64,000 nt of DNA. It comes from Sapria himalayana. Lineage: Eukaryota; Streptophyta; Magnoliopsida; Malpighiales; Rafflesiaceae. Location: positions 58,009-122,008 of the forward strand of contig JAREIK010005962.1 of the NCBI GenBank assembly GCA_029783825.1. The letters are read 5' to 3'. The notes beneath the pieces are model-generated. The model was not told the origin of the DNA and ran no database searches. It worked only from the letters and a program-made list of their open reading frames with translations. A program made the translations under genes and the position numbers. This document shows positions 1-12,000 of this stretch, one piece after another (position 1 is the stretch's first letter; the number at the start of each line of letters is the position of its first letter).

Positions 1-308
1 GATAGATTTTAGGCATGAGATATATTTGTATGGAGATGTAGATAGGACACCAGTTGATGCTGGAAGATATTTGGTATGTTTTAAATATTCATATGAACCT
101 AATGCCTGTTGGCATGCTAGATGACATCAAGAACAAATACAGTACATGATATTAGTGTTATCATTCATTTTCTCTCAAGCTCAAGAAATATCACTAGGCT
201 ATAGTGAAATATATCATGAGGTACTTATGATGGACTTCTCATCCATCTTTATGCTTGGGCAAGTTAAAATCCACAATTCTTGGATATACTAATTCTAATA
301 TAGCTAGT

Positions 309-708
309 GATTTAGATTCATGGAGATCCACCTTAGGATATCTTATGATATATAGAAGGGGAGATGTATCCTAGCAATCCATGTTAATGAAGCTTGCAAA
401 GAAACTTTATGTATGAAAAAATTTTTTAAAGACCTAGATGTGCAACAAGATACATATATTGAATTATGTGATAGTTAGAGTATTATGCATCTCTTTAAGA
501 ATTCGACTTTTCATAATAGGTTGAATCACATTAATATATGGTATTATTAGATACGAGATGTATTAGATGATAAGTCTATTATACTTGAAAAAATACACAT
601 AAATAAAATTATCACCAATATGTTCATGAAATCATTATCATCAACAAAGTTTAATTTATTTAAGTTATATGCTGGTATGTGTATTCTCGCCAAGTTAGAG
701 TGAGAGAT
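309..708 (+). pseudogene. Ty1/copia retrotransposon RNase H/3' pol relic
   Basis: Conceptual translation from about 309 gives DLDSWRSTLGYLM, matching the copia RNase H motif usually seen as DLDxRRSTTGYVF. It is followed by a short deletion and then NEACKE, FFKDLDVQQDTYIELCDS, MHLFKNSTFHN, HINIWYY and IRDVLDDKSIILEKIH, in the same order as the C-terminal part of copia polyproteins (catalytic aspartate region, then the HIDxRYHxIR motif, here altered). The segment holds several in-frame stops (for example inside CDS*SIMH and WYY*IRD) and deletions, so it is dead. A purine-rich stretch ending TGAGAGATTTGTTGG at about 701-715 follows the last codons, where copia elements carry the polypurine tract and 3' LTR start. 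I could not find the far LTR boundary. Sequence upstream of 309 may belong to the same element but shows no motif I recognise. Confidence 0.75.
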
Positions 709-709
709 T

Positions 710-2075
710 TGTTGGAACTACCTGAGTTGGGTAGACTATGTTTTGTTTAATTGTTTATTTATTTTTTAAGGCATAGAACATGATAGACCAAGTACATGAG
801 ATAAAATCTCATGTTCTGTTAAAAAAATAAAAATAAAAAAAAGTTTATTTAAACCATTGTGAAAACCAAAATGTTATCATTTTCACAAAGAGGGCATGCA
901 TAGTACCTTCTTGGATGGAAAAGTGCCCCCATCTGATCCTTTAAAATAAACAACAATGAGTACATTTTTTAAACATAAAAATAGGGTTGTGCATGAAAAA
1001 GATTATGCATAAAAAAAAATTAAAATTAGAATGTGTAACATAGAATAGGTGTGTGAAAAAAAAATGTTGTGTGCATTTTTACATAGAAGCCGTGTGCATT
1101 TTTACACAGCAACAATGTGTGTTTTTAGATAGATTCATGGATGAAAAATTGAGTGTGTTTATCCATTTTTAATTTTCTAGTTTCGAGTTTCATAAGCCAA
1201 GGCATAATAAGTTCTCTGTCTCAACTCCTAACGTTGGTTTGAATATTATGATTTATTTATTTTTGTGATTTGTTTAAATTGTAATGTGTGTTCAATATGA
1301 ACATTGATAAATAATATTTTTTCTATGTATTGTGTATAGATTTTATATATATATATATATATATAATTATAACTTATTTGTAATTTAGTGTGTGTAGGGT
1401 AGATCATACTGAATTTTTTTTATTTGTGTGAAGGATTATATGTCAAAAAAAAATAAGATCTTAGAACTTTAAAGATTTGAAATCTACAAATAGAATCTCC
1501 TCTTCGATCAAAAAATATTGATGTTATTATATTATTGATTCTGAGTCATTAATCTAATGAAGTAACTCTGTCACCTAAAGAATAATATGGAAAGAAATTC
1601 GAAGTATTCACCCCAAAATCCTAAGTTGACATATAGTACTTGATTTTTGATTTCTAGGATTTTATATCATAGAAAATATATTTTGGTTCAACATATAATT
1701 TTTGGGTAAAATGTGCCCCACAGGATTCTTCTATATATTGTTCATGTGAATAAATCTTTAGCATATATTGTACGATTTGACATTATCGTTACTTTAACTT
1801 TATTTTCACTATTTTATATTTTTTAAAATTTTTATATTGTTGTTTTTTTTTATTTTGGGATGTTGATTTTATTTGCTTTCATTGTTTAGTTAATCAACCA
1901 TCATTCCCAGTACTTTATGATTTTGAATAAACCAAAATCCAAATATCCTACCCCAACACAAAGTATAACTACCTTGTTTAATATTTGGTTGAGGCTTGGG
2001 CAGTTGCATGTTTTTACCATCCATCTCATCCCATCCTCTGAATACTCTGTGAACCTCGTTCAAAAATGAAAGACA
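710..2075. other. AT-rich sequence, possible decayed copia 3' LTR then no feature
   Basis: The stretch begins with TGTTGGAAC, a plausible 5' end of the copia 3' LTR, but no matching CA-ending boundary or second LTR is visible. A short direct repeat of GTGTGCATTTTTACA lies near 1070-1115, and a (TA)n microsatellite at about 1346-1364. No convincing coding region. Confidence 0.35.
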
Positions 2076-2079
2076 TGTC

Positions 2080-2564
2080 CTAGATTTCTATTCATGAAAC
2101 TCTGCCATGCATTATATGTAGAACTTGCATCATTGCTCACGACATGCCTTCATGAAGTTATCTACCAATAGTCAAGTGTCAAATCCATGTTAATGGCAAT
2201 AGTATCATGTAAATTTTTAATTCTACATGTGAAATTGATAGTCTTCCTTCTTAATCCACTTGTGCGATGTGATGTAAAGTATGTTTTCATAAAAGTGGAT
2301 TGCATATCTACATAAAAATGTATTATTCATGGCTTCAAGGAGTGCAATCAAGTTTTTGCCTTATCTTTGAAAGTAAGGGAGAATAACTTTTGATGCATCA
2401 TGGCAAAAAAAGGTTCTCCTTCTTAAGGTATCATAAAAGTAACATAAAAAGTGATGCCATGTATGATTAGATAGTACTTTACCGGGTGGTCGCATAATGT
2501 GGGAAGATGTTCTCATAATCAATGGATGTATGTAAATTATCATAAAATGGTACATATATGCCAA
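2080..2564 (-). pseudogene. Probable Ty3/gypsy (Athila-like) gag relic
   Basis: On the minus strand, about 2390-2345 translates as LFSLTFKDKAKT, a stop, then LHSL. This resembles the gag motif LFPFSLKDKAKxWLxSLPP of Athila-like and related gypsy elements, with the tryptophan codon read here as stop. Shortly downstream (about 2305-2236) comes FMKTYFTSHRTSGLRRKTIN, which fits the following FLxKFFPPSKTxxLRxxIxxF gag motif. Spacing and order agree with gag, but the frame is broken and the N- and C-terminal parts are not recognisable. The longest open frame here (2361-2564, minus) is a shifted reading frame and not a gene. Only two short motifs support the call. Confidence 0.45.
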
Positions 2565-4034
2565 TTTGTTAGAAGAAAGTTTTGTTGAATTAATGGTTCT
2601 TCATGTTGGTTCACCTTAATTGACAGTGAACTTTCAAAATAAAATTAGTGAAGGATAATTAGAATATTTCTAATTTTCTTTTAATGTTTCATATCCAAGT
2701 TGGCATGAAATATAATTTACACGATAGTTTGGAAAAAAAAAAAGTACGATACAATTTACAAAACAACTTTCTAAAAGTCAGACAAACTTAACAACATAAC
2801 AATAGATATTTTGATATCATACTTGAAATAGATGTCAATTAATTGATGATACTATGTAATCAAAAATATTTATAATCTAAGGACCAATTATGAGACATTA
2901 TATTTACTATATTATAATGGTTTACATTTGACTTTGGGATGAGTATTGAGGGTCTAAGTGGTAATAATGAATATCATGTTTTGATTGATAAACTACCCTT
3001 AAAAAACAAATCAAAAATAACAAGTAATCCTAGGAGTTAGAATATATTAAAATTTAAAATACAAGGTTCGATGCTAATTAGTATGTGAATTCCTACAAAT
3101 TATAGTCAAATATATATTTGCTAGGTGCTGAAAAATGATGATGTTGTCAGCTTCAATCTCTATGCACACAATCATGTTCTTAGAATTTTTATACTGTATA
3201 GAGAAAACGCACACCATAAATCTTTTCAAATATTATTAGTCCAAATTTGTAATACATTATGATATTTTGATAATTATTTTCTTTGCTTAAATCCCATAAT
3301 TTTTTTGTTCTTTCATTCATTATTAATCATCTAACAATTATTTGAGCAGGTAATGTACTTACAAAACACTAAAATACTTATACAAAAATAAAAATATTAT
3401 AATTTAAGGTCCTTAGCATAATAATAATATTATTTAATGAATAATTACTACTCAAAATTGATTAAATTAATTCGAGATTTTCATAAATATATATTTAAAT
3501 AAAAATGTTTTGGAGTCCGAAATCAAAAATACTAATGTTCTGCAAGCATTCTTTAAAAATTTTAATAAAAAAAAAACATGCAAATAAATATATTTATGTT
3601 TTGGCCCAATTTTATGTATAATTACTAAAATATTTTTAATATATTAATAAAATTAACTATATTCGAAAAGTATCATTTAAAATAGGCGTTTCGAAACACA
3701 AATGATGTTTTCAAAATATACTTCCTAAAAAAATAGCATTTTCAAAAAATAATGTTTACACATATATATGTTAGGGCAAGTAGTCTAGTCAAACCAAGTT
3801 TAATTTGAAAACCACAAAAAATCAATTTTGGTTATGTTCTAATTTGTTTGGTTATGCAGCTAAAACTTTATTTATTTTAATTAAAATTAAATTCTAAAAA
3901 TAAGAAATAACTACAAACCAAAACATTGAAAATTCAATATAATGAAAAGTTCAAAGTTAATACAACCTTAGGGAAATAAGAAAGACTCACTTACTCTTAC
4001 TAAGTTTATGTAAAAAAAAAAAGTTTATTTATAA

Positions 4035-4035
<1 letters not shown>

Positions 4036-4067
<32 letters not shown>
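4036..4067. repeat. (AC)n microsatellite
   Basis: Uninterrupted AC dinucleotide run of about 16 units in AT-rich DNA. Confidence 0.95.
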
Positions 4068-4069
<2 letters not shown>

Positions 4070-4479
4070 AAGAGAGACCTCATGTGCCTCTTGGATGAGA
4101 ATGTTCTATGTTGTTTTTTAAAAATTTTAAAACATGGAAAATTATGCAACATTATTGGTTAATTGTGTTCCTTTATTATACAATCAAAACAAAAAAGCAA
4201 ATGGGCAACAACTAGAAAAATTAAATAAACAAACTTAAAATAATAACTTTATATTAATATTAAAATTATAAAATAAAAAAATAACTAAGTAAATCTCAGT
4301 CTGGCCAACGATGACAGAGCCAACAATTCTCTCACTCAGTCCTAGGCAAGGAGACACATACCAGCTTGTCACCCAAAAAATGATGTATTTTTCAAAAATA
4401 ATGTTTTCAATAATGATTTGAAAAATATAATTTATGAAAAAATTATAATTTTTGAAAAATGATATACATACATACATAC

Positions 4480-4960
4480 ATAGAGATATATATATAAAAC
4501 ATATAATTATATATAAGATACAAATGGTAAATCTTTTAGACAATTTTTAACATTTTAAACATATATATAATATATATAGTTATATATAACAAATATATAA
4601 ATATTTTAAACTATATATAATGAGATTTTCTAACATCTTGTGTGTATGTGTGTATGTGCATTTTATATTTATATAATGTTTAAAAGGTTTAAAACAGTTG
4701 ACATATTTGTGTTATACATAGTTTTATGTTTAAAATGGTAAACAAGGTGTATATTGTTTAGAATATATATATGTTATATTTTTTTAAACTATTCACATTG
4801 TAGTTTCAAATTTTATATATAAAAGTATATATATAGTTATATGTAGTTTCAAAATATATATATTAAAATATACAGACATATATTATATGTTTTAAACATA
4901 TATATATTTTATATATAGTTTTAAACTATATATATTTTACATTATATATGTATATGTTAT
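4480..4960. repeat. Degenerate TATA/GTTTTAAAC-rich repeat zone
   Basis: Recurring short motifs such as TATATATAGTT, TTTTAAAC and ATATATAT occur with no fixed period, probably expanded simple sequence. Similar composition appears at the right end of the window (63.6-64.0 kb). Confidence 0.6.
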
Positions 4961-5264
4961 ATATTGACAATATTTTTCAAAAATGATATTTTTTCTCGAA
5001 TAATGTATTCGAAAAATAGTTTTAGCTTCTTTAACATACAAATGGTATTTTATTAATCACATGTAAAATTTGATCAATACATAAATATTTTTTTATTTTA
5101 GATATTTTTATTAACATTAAAAAAATGACAAAACATAAATAATTTTGTTTGATATTGCTAAGGTCTACTGGAGTGGATAAAAACTTAGATAGCAGTTAGC
5201 ACTTACTTTGAGATTGGAAGTTAGATTTGCATAATTATGCATTTAGATATACACATTGATTTTA

Positions 5265-6206
5265 GGAGTAATTATGTTTTGTGGTGATCCCCCAGAAATA
5301 TTTAAGAATTTAAAATTAATATTTTAAAATTTTTTAAAAAGTCATTAAAATAAAAAAAATTGAAATTTGAGGTACTCTCTTACGTTTATACTAAAATTTC
5401 CTTTATTAAATCACTAAAATAATATTTAGTCACACTAATTAATTTTAAATAAAAATTTCCCACTATTCTATCGGCGCTCGCCTCGCCCTCTAACATCGGC
5501 CCTCTCTCATCGGCCCTCACCACGCCCTCAGCCCTCTCCCATCACCCCTCGCCATGCCCTTTACCCTCTCCCATCACCCCTCGCCACGCCCCTATGCCCT
5601 CTCCCATCGATCCTCGTGCTTGCCCTCAGCCCTCTCCCATCTCATGGAGCTCGTCGTCGAGCTCCATTGAGCTCGACGAAGAGCTCCAAGAGTTTGATGA
5701 TCATCTTCGTCGAGCTTGACGAAGAGCTCTAGGAGCTCGTCTTCCAGATCGATGGAGCTCATCTTCGAGCTCGGTGTAGCTCGAAGATTCACCCGTCGAT
5801 CTCCATGGAGCTCGACAAAAGAGCTCCTGGAGCTCTACGATGAGCTCCATCAGGCTTGAATGACTCCTCTTCGAGCTCCAGGAACTTGTAGTAAAGCTAG
5901 ATGGAGCTCGAAGACTCGCCCGTCGAGCTCCTGGAGCTCGACGATGAGCTCCAGCAGCTTGTCTTCAAGCTCTGAGAGATGGGAGATGGTGAGCCGGTGA
6001 GAGGGGGCGATGAGAGAAGGCGCGGCGAGAGAGCCGATGGGAGAGGAGGAAAATTTTAGTGATTTAATAAAAGATATTTTAATATAAACGTAGTAAAGTG
6101 TCCCCAAATTCTTTTTTTTTATTTTGATGATTTTTTTTCAAATTTAAAAATATCATTATGAAATTATTAAATATTTCTGGCGGATCATCCCAAAACATAA
6201 TTCTCC
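5265..6206. mobile_element. Mutator-like (MULE/foldback) non-autonomous element with GC-rich core
   Basis: The left end GGAGTAATTATGTTTTG and the reverse complement of the right end, GGAGAATTATGTTTTG, start imperfect terminal inverted repeats of about 155 bp (5265-5420 and 6053-6206). These align through shared blocks such as CCAGAAATATTTAA, ACGTTTATA and ATTAAATCACTAAAAT. The similarity continues inward into the GC-rich part (CTC...CATCGGC...CTCTC). The 10-bp sequence ATTGATTTTA directly flanks both ends (5255-5264 and 6207-6216). Long TIRs and a 9-11 bp target duplication are typical of Mutator-like elements. The interior (about 5465-6050) is strikingly GC-rich and is dominated by repeats containing GAGCTC. 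No transposase is present. Confidence 0.85.
5465..6050. repeat. GC-rich GAGCTC-containing minisatellite inside the MULE
   Basis: The left part (5470-5640) repeats units like CCCTCGCCATGCCC and CTCTCCCATC. The centre (5645-5970) repeats variants of GAGCTC(C/G)A(C/T)GA in both orientations, so it can fold on itself. Open frames on the minus strand (5592-5792 and part of 5850-6107) encode Glu/Leu/Asp-rich repeats such as ELDEELLEL. These follow from the DNA repeat, and I would not call them genes. Confidence 0.8.
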
Positions 6207-6216
6207 ATTGATTTTA

Positions 6217-8274
6217 TTCATATATGAGATTCTATGAGCTCACCAATGTAATGTGAAATTAATAATTTGGAAAATAATAAAAAATTAAATTGGCATTTTT
6301 CACGCAACAACAAATCTTGTGCTCCAACAATTAATAGTTGTGCTCAAACTCATATTTTTTCATATAAAATAAATTCTGAACCCCAATATTACTCCCTAAC
6401 AATATATAGTAATTGTCATTCTTGATTGCTCATCCGAATTCCCATATGTTTTTTTTCTATCTTTTACCAGTGATATTTGTAAACAAGTTATTGTTTCACT
6501 TTGAATTATATACATTTGCAATACACTCTTGCCCCCCACCACCCCCCTTTTGGCAAATTTTCTTTATCCTTCATTTTATAAAAAGTGTGATTTCCTAATA
6601 AGCTGATTTCCAATTATTCGTCCTCTTAATCAATACTCGTCTAATTCCGTTTCTACTTTTTAGATTTAACTAACCATATAAGATGCAAGAGTTTCCCACT
6701 GCATATTGTTGCATTACTCAACACGTAATTTCTTGCATAAATATTCGTAAAAATAGTAATTTTCCAGTAAAAAATAACACATTTAATTCTTTTAATTGGA
6801 TGGAATCATAGTTTTTACATATCGACTCGTCGATCGCCAGTCAATCATGTAAGAGTAGTAATAGCTACAACAAAATTGTTTTTAAAATTTAGATCGTAAG
6901 CTGTCATTTTTATTTTCAAAATCTACCGTCATTGTTTTAGCCTCATCACTTTGATGCGCTATGATCCTAATTATTTGTCTTGTTGATTTCTAATGATGTG
7001 GAACGGATGGTGTATTCTATTCATAGGTAATTTTACAGATTAATATCATTTGATAATTAAGTATATTGGTAGCAATGATATAATAAAATATTATAACTTT
7101 TAAAATAATTAAATAAGTCTGAAGATATGATCCATAATTTACCATCTGAATGAAGCATCTTACTTTTATATCATACTTGAAATGATATAGCACATTACTT
7201 ATTTTTTATTTTTTTTGATGGTTATTCGTTGGGGCTACTTGTATATTCAACTTACCTTAATCAAAACATTTTTTGCGTAATGCTTCTACTTTTACTTGCA
7301 GAAGATATTTTACTCGTCAAATACTCTTTTCAACTTCTGGTGGCCCATTATTTTTATGAAATTGGAGAGCAAAGAATATATCTCTTAATGGTATTATCAA
7401 ACAAGTATGATAGAGTCAACATTTGCTTAATCTTGAAAAATCTTTTGAGTGTTGAAAGTTAAATCTAAATTGAGAACTTAAGTAGACAACTAGTTGCTAA
7501 ATTATATCTACTAATAATCTAATGGTGGCAAAACAATCCCCCGGACATGGCATATTTGTGAAGCACCTTCATCAAGGATTTTGCAAAGGTAAAACTATAC
7601 TAATTATTTATTTACTAGTGCTCTCAATATGAGAGTTGCAAAATGTGGATTTCCCTAAGTCATAGGTGATGCAAGTGATACCGTGCATGGGATAGTTCTT
7701 GTCCAATGAGAGGATAGAAAAAAATAGGTTATACTATTCCAACAAAACCATAAACAAATATCAAAAAATAATACAACAATAAACAAAAATATTTCTTGAC
7801 AATATATATGTCTTAGAGTTTCGGATGAAACTCATAAACCTCCTATCATTACTTTTGCAGATTATTTGACATTTTAAACATCTATTAATGAAACGAAATA
7901 TTATTGATGCTAACTTTTATACCAAGTCATTTTTGGTTATTTTTCTTTTAATTGGTTTGCATCATTTTTTTTTTTAGTTTTAATGAATATATATGTAATG
8001 AGTTGAATTTGTGAAAATATATTTATCCTTTATTCTACATAGTAAATGATTTAGTGCATAGAGGTCTGATTATGCACGGAATATCGAATTATCAATTCTT
8101 GTAGAATATAAAATTATTATTTACAATCTAGATAGAACTGGACAATCAATATGTAAGATTATATCACAAGTTTTTAGGAGTTATATCTTGAGTATTAAGA
8201 ATGCTGAAATTATATTTTCTAGTACTAGTGCCCCTGTGTATATCGAACAAGATTATCATGGGATGGTTATTTTG
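6217..8274. other. AT-rich intergenic DNA, nothing recognised
   Basis: No coding, RNA or transposon motif that I can support. The open frames at 6413-6598 and 7229-7462 (plus) have no recognisable domain and the composition expected of random AT-rich DNA. Confidence 0.6.
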
Positions 8275-8282
8275 AATTGACA

Positions 8283-8633
8283 TAGAGGTGTCAACCGGGC
8301 CGGCATGGCACGTTTCAGCCGCGCCTGGGCTGGCCCGGAACGTGATAATTCTGGGCCCGGGCCCGTGCAGTGCACGGCCCGGCATGGTTCGGCCCGTGGC
8401 ACGGCACACCGGCATGGGTTTGTCCCGTGCCGGGTGTCCCTTGAGCCCGACCCCGTGATGGCTCCTCCCGCAAAAAGACCACGGGTCGGGTCTGATTCGA
8501 CCCGACCCGTGGTACCCCAAATCCCGAACTGTACGGACAGGCCAGCCCAAGCGGGCCAGGCCCGGCACGTAGGCACGCTTGTGCTCAAAAAAATGGGCCG
8601 GGCTGCCCGCCCCGACCCCGTTTGACACCTCTA
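8283..8633. mobile_element. hAT-family MITE (351 bp)
   Basis: The element begins TAGAGGTGTCAA and ends TTGACACCTCTA, perfect 12-bp terminal inverted repeats. It is flanked by AATTGACA (8275-8282) and TATTGACA (8634-8641), an 8-bp target site duplication with one mismatch, as expected for hAT elements. The interior is GC-rich (GGGCC, GGCACGG, CCCGGGCC) against AT-rich surroundings. It contains a 34-bp palindromic segment at 8479-8512. Open frames overlapping it on both strands are Arg/Pro/Gly-rich by-products of GC-rich DNA. The TIRs and subterminal sequence match the larger element at 17076-20770, which is a plausible relative of its source. Confidence 0.93.
8479..8512. repeat. 34-bp palindrome in hAT MITE (copy A)
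   Basis: Arms CCACGGGTCGGGTC and GACCCGACCCGTGG are perfect 14-bp complements around a 6-nt centre. The same position in two other family members (20473-20506 and 55435-55468) carries a palindrome of equal length with different but matching arms. Confidence 0.95.
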
Positions 8634-8641
8634 TATTGACA

Positions 8642-9990
8642 TGTAAAATAAAATATATTATTTTTATTATAAATAATATTATTTTTATTCTCAAAATAAT
8701 TAATATTCAATTGTACTTTAATTATTTTGATTTTTAAATAATGAGATTTATAAATAGATTTATGAACTCTATGAATTGGATAACTTTATCAACTGTTTGG
8801 TATATATTAATTGCTTATGAAATCAATATTTTTTTAGAACGATTGATGATACCTCCTAGTATAAGTTTATAAGTTTTGATATTGTCAAATCCTACAAGTA
8901 GCTTTTGATTTAATATTTTAAATAAGTTAAATGGAATGCCTCGAGAAAATAATTATAAATTAATTAAATTAGATTGTTAGTAATTTAATTAAATCAATGA
9001 TGTATGCAATGCAAACGTTGGAGTTTAATATGTATTAAATAACAAAATGCACAAATTATTTTGAATAATTCAGTGTAATTATAATTATATAGTTGTATAA
9101 ATTATAATTAATATGTATTATAATGTAATATAATATATATTGGGAGCATGAATTCTTATTTAAGCCTTGGTCTCTTTCATAAATTTATCCGATATCATAA
9201 AAAAAAATTTAAAGATTTCATTTATTAGTTTAGTGTATTTGTGTGTATAAAATCAAAATAATTACTTTGATTATTATCAAATTATTTGATTTTATTATTA
9301 ATTCAAATTAATTGATTTATATGAAATTAATTTTGATTATATATATATATATAATCTTTAATATCATATTTTAAAATTAAAAGAAAAAGAAAATATCACA
9401 GTTTTAAAAAATCTTTAAGAATTGATGTGACATGTATTGGTTTGTTTCTTACTTTAATTATATAATTACGACACGAATGATGCTACTTCACTATAACATC
9501 ATTTTCTTCCTCATTAAGCTAGCAAAATGTGATACGAAAGATTAGTCTGTCATCAACATACACTCCATTTAAGATATGTTTTTAAACTAACTCTCTTCAT
9601 CTTTGTACAATAATATAAATTTTAAATGGTAGTATTTGTTTCCACATGTGATGAATCCAAATCCAAAAGATCTAACAAATGGTATCAAATAAAGTTTGAC
9701 ATATCATACATGGAACTATCATATTTTAATACACGTAGGTATAGATAAACATCCTAGATATTAACATAAGCATTCTAACCTCTATTAATTGATACCTACT
9801 GCCCAATTTTTTTTTAGTATTTTTTAATACATTGGGTAGTTTTGGATGCATATGGCTGTGATTTAAGTTTGTGGAAATGCTTATTCATTTTTTGTATTGT
9901 AATTTTGCATTTAATTGTCTGATTGTTTAATCACACATGGATGTAATTTTTTTCAAGCTTAAGCATAATGTAACAAACAAATGTTGAGAT
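8642..9990. other. AT-rich intergenic DNA, nothing recognised
   Basis: Apart from a TA run near 9340-9352, I see no repeats, genes or element ends. Confidence 0.6.
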
Positions 9991-10290
9991 GTGGGGGAAC
10001 TTGCAGTGGCCGGACATAGCTGTGAAGCAGCTCATGTTATTTGAATAAAATTGTGAAGGAGCTTGTAGTGGTGAGACATCCGTGTTGTAGCTCATAATGG
10101 CCGGTCATAGCCATCATGGAGCTCATGGTGGCCCAACATAACCATGGAGGACTGCGAATTTGGCCAGATATAGTTGTGGAGGAACTTGTGATGGTGAGTT
10201 TTTTGTGGTGAATCTCATGGTGGCTAGATGTAGACGTGGAGAAGTTTGCGGTGGTGAGACGCCCATGGTGGAGCTCGTGGTGGTGCCTGA
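9990..10290. repeat. Degenerate GTGG/GAGCT-rich minisatellite
   Basis: Repeated variants of GGAGCTTGTGGTGG, GTGAGACATC and GGCC(A/G)GACATAGC recur at loosely regular intervals of about 40-60 bp. The block is much richer in G than its surroundings. It lies just upstream of the gypsy pol relic, and I cannot tell whether it belongs to that element. Confidence 0.65.
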
Positions 10291-10397
10291 AAGAGATCTC
10301 AATTGAAATAATTTTTTTTTTATTTTTTTAGGTTGTTGTCCCTAGAACTATAATAATAAAAATTATAAGGAAAGGAAAACCCTTGATTTTGGAACTA

Positions 10398-11925
10398 CCA
10401 AAAGTTAAGTGATTAATGAAGGGAGTTTCCTTTAGGTTACCAAATGATAATGAAGTAACATTCATCGGTGAGAAGTCAAGCCACCTCTCTAATATGATAT
10501 CCGCAGCCACCGCAAGAGCCATGGTGTGAAAAGGATGTAAAGTCTACTTGACTTACACGGTTGGTACTATAGAGGCAAGGCCTAGTGCTACCGACATCAT
10601 CACCATTTGTGATTTTTCGGATGTTTTCCTAGAAGAGTTTCTAGGATTGCCTCCACAAAGAAAATTTGAGTTTGCTATTGATGTTGTCCTAGGTGCCACG
10701 ATGACATCTATTATATCATATAGAATGATTCTAGTAGAGTTAAAAGAGTTGAAAATGCAATCATAAGAATTACTGGAAATGAAGTTTATCTGTCCGAATG
10801 TATCACATAGGGGAGCTCCAATGCTTTTTGTTAAAACGTAGGATGTTCAATTATATATTGATTATAGACAACTGAACAAGTTGACAGTAAAAATAAGTAT
10901 TTGTTACCCATAATAGATGATTTATTCGCCAAACTAAAAGGTGCAAGTATCTTTTCGAAGATTGACTCTTGATCTTGGTAGCATCAATTAAAGATTAAAG
11001 ATGCCATTTAGAACATGATCTAGACATTATAGGTTCCTTATAATTCCAATTTGTTTGACCAATGCTCCAGCAGCTTTCATAGACTTGATAGAATCATGTC
11101 TTCCAACCGTATGTTGATCTGTTTGGCGTGGCTTTTATTTATGACATTCTTGTGTATTTTTATGGAAAGGAATGGTCATGATACACACCTTCGAGCAGTT
11201 TTAAAGGCTTTGAGAACAAAATAACCATATGCAAACTAAGCAAGTGTGAGTTTTAGTTGAATGAAATTTCTTTTCTTTAGCACTTTGCATCGAAAGAAGG
11301 AATCTGAGTTGAACCAAAAAAAAATAAAAGTGGTTATTGAATGGAAACCACCATGAAATGTTGCCAAAGTTCATAATTTCTTGGGATTGGTAGGTTACTA
11401 TAAAAGATTTGTTGAGGGATTATCGATGATGGCAACAGTAATGATGAGATTAGTCCAGAAAAAATGTAAAATTTGAGTGGAGCATAAAGTTTCAAAAGGG
11501 TTTTGATATGTTGGAGCCGTTCTTAACCGAGGCTCAATTCTTACCTAGCCGATCTATAGTAAAGAATATGTGATATTTAGTGATGCATCATTAAATAAGA
11601 TTGGATTTTCCCTTATGCACGAAGGCAAAGTGATAGCTTATGCTTCCAGACAGTTTAAGCCACATGAATATAACTAACCTAGGCATGATTTGGAATTGCC
11701 CACAAATGTCTTTGCATTAAAAATTTGGAGACACTCATCTATAGAGAAAGGTGTTTCATCTACACGGAACAGAAGAGTTTTAAGTATTGCCCTTACATTG
11801 AGAGCTTAACTTGAGACAATGTAGATGGATGAAGTTGATTAAAGATTATGACAGTGTGATTGATTATCACTCAAGGAAAACCAATGTAGTGATAGATGAT
11901 TTGAACATTAAGCTAATACAAATTC
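10398..11925 (+). pseudogene. Ty3/gypsy retrotransposon pol relic (protease-RT linker, RT, RNase H)
   Basis: Plus-strand translation with frame changes gives, in order: FRLPNDNEVTFIGEK and a KGCKVYLTYTV segment (end of protease/linker); FSDVFLEEFLGLPPQRKFEF (start of reverse transcriptase, about 10612-10675); RGAPMLFVK and [49 protein letters not shown]; then FIYDILVYFYGKE where the family has FIDDILVY. LSKCEF, FLGLVGYYKRFVEG and, from about 11578, DASLNKIGFSLMHEGKVIAY with ASRQFKPHEY mark the connection and RNase H domains. The end resembles the RLRQRRWxExIKDYDxxIxYHxGKxNVVADALSR block. Stop codons, frameshifts and loss of the first catalytic aspartate of the YxDD-type motif show that it is inactive. 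Integrase and LTRs are not recognised; the purine tract follows directly. The order suits a chromovirus-type element. Confidence 0.9.
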
Positions 11926-12000
11926 TATGCGCATTGAATGGTCATTTGTCATTATCAAATGATAGTAAATAGTGGAAAAATTGATAGCGAGACCTAATTT

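Larger units (their letters stand above)
2565..5254. other. AT-rich DNA without recognisable genes
   Basis: I see no credible coding potential on either strand. The stretch includes a CA microsatellite (about 4036-4067) and a TA-rich degenerate repeat zone (about 4480-4960). The open frame at 4235-4543 (minus) is composed almost wholly of I, F, Y and N codons, as expected for random AT-rich sequence. Confidence 0.6.

Noticed and set aside
7229..7462. 77-codon open frame with hydrophobic stretches
   Set aside because: It is short, AT-rich, and has no motif or context; chance is the simpler reading.
8164..8694. Open frames of 106-176 codons on both strands
   Set aside because: They lie in the GC-rich interior of an hAT MITE. 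Both strands and several frames are open at once, there is no domain, and the residue content (Arg, Pro, Gly, His) follows base composition.
10040..10060. Opposite CACTA terminus (CTTGTAGTG)
   Set aside because: GAGCTTGTAGTGGTGAG resembles the motif, but it lies in a GTGG minisatellite with no subterminal repeats, 45 kb from the CACTA end.
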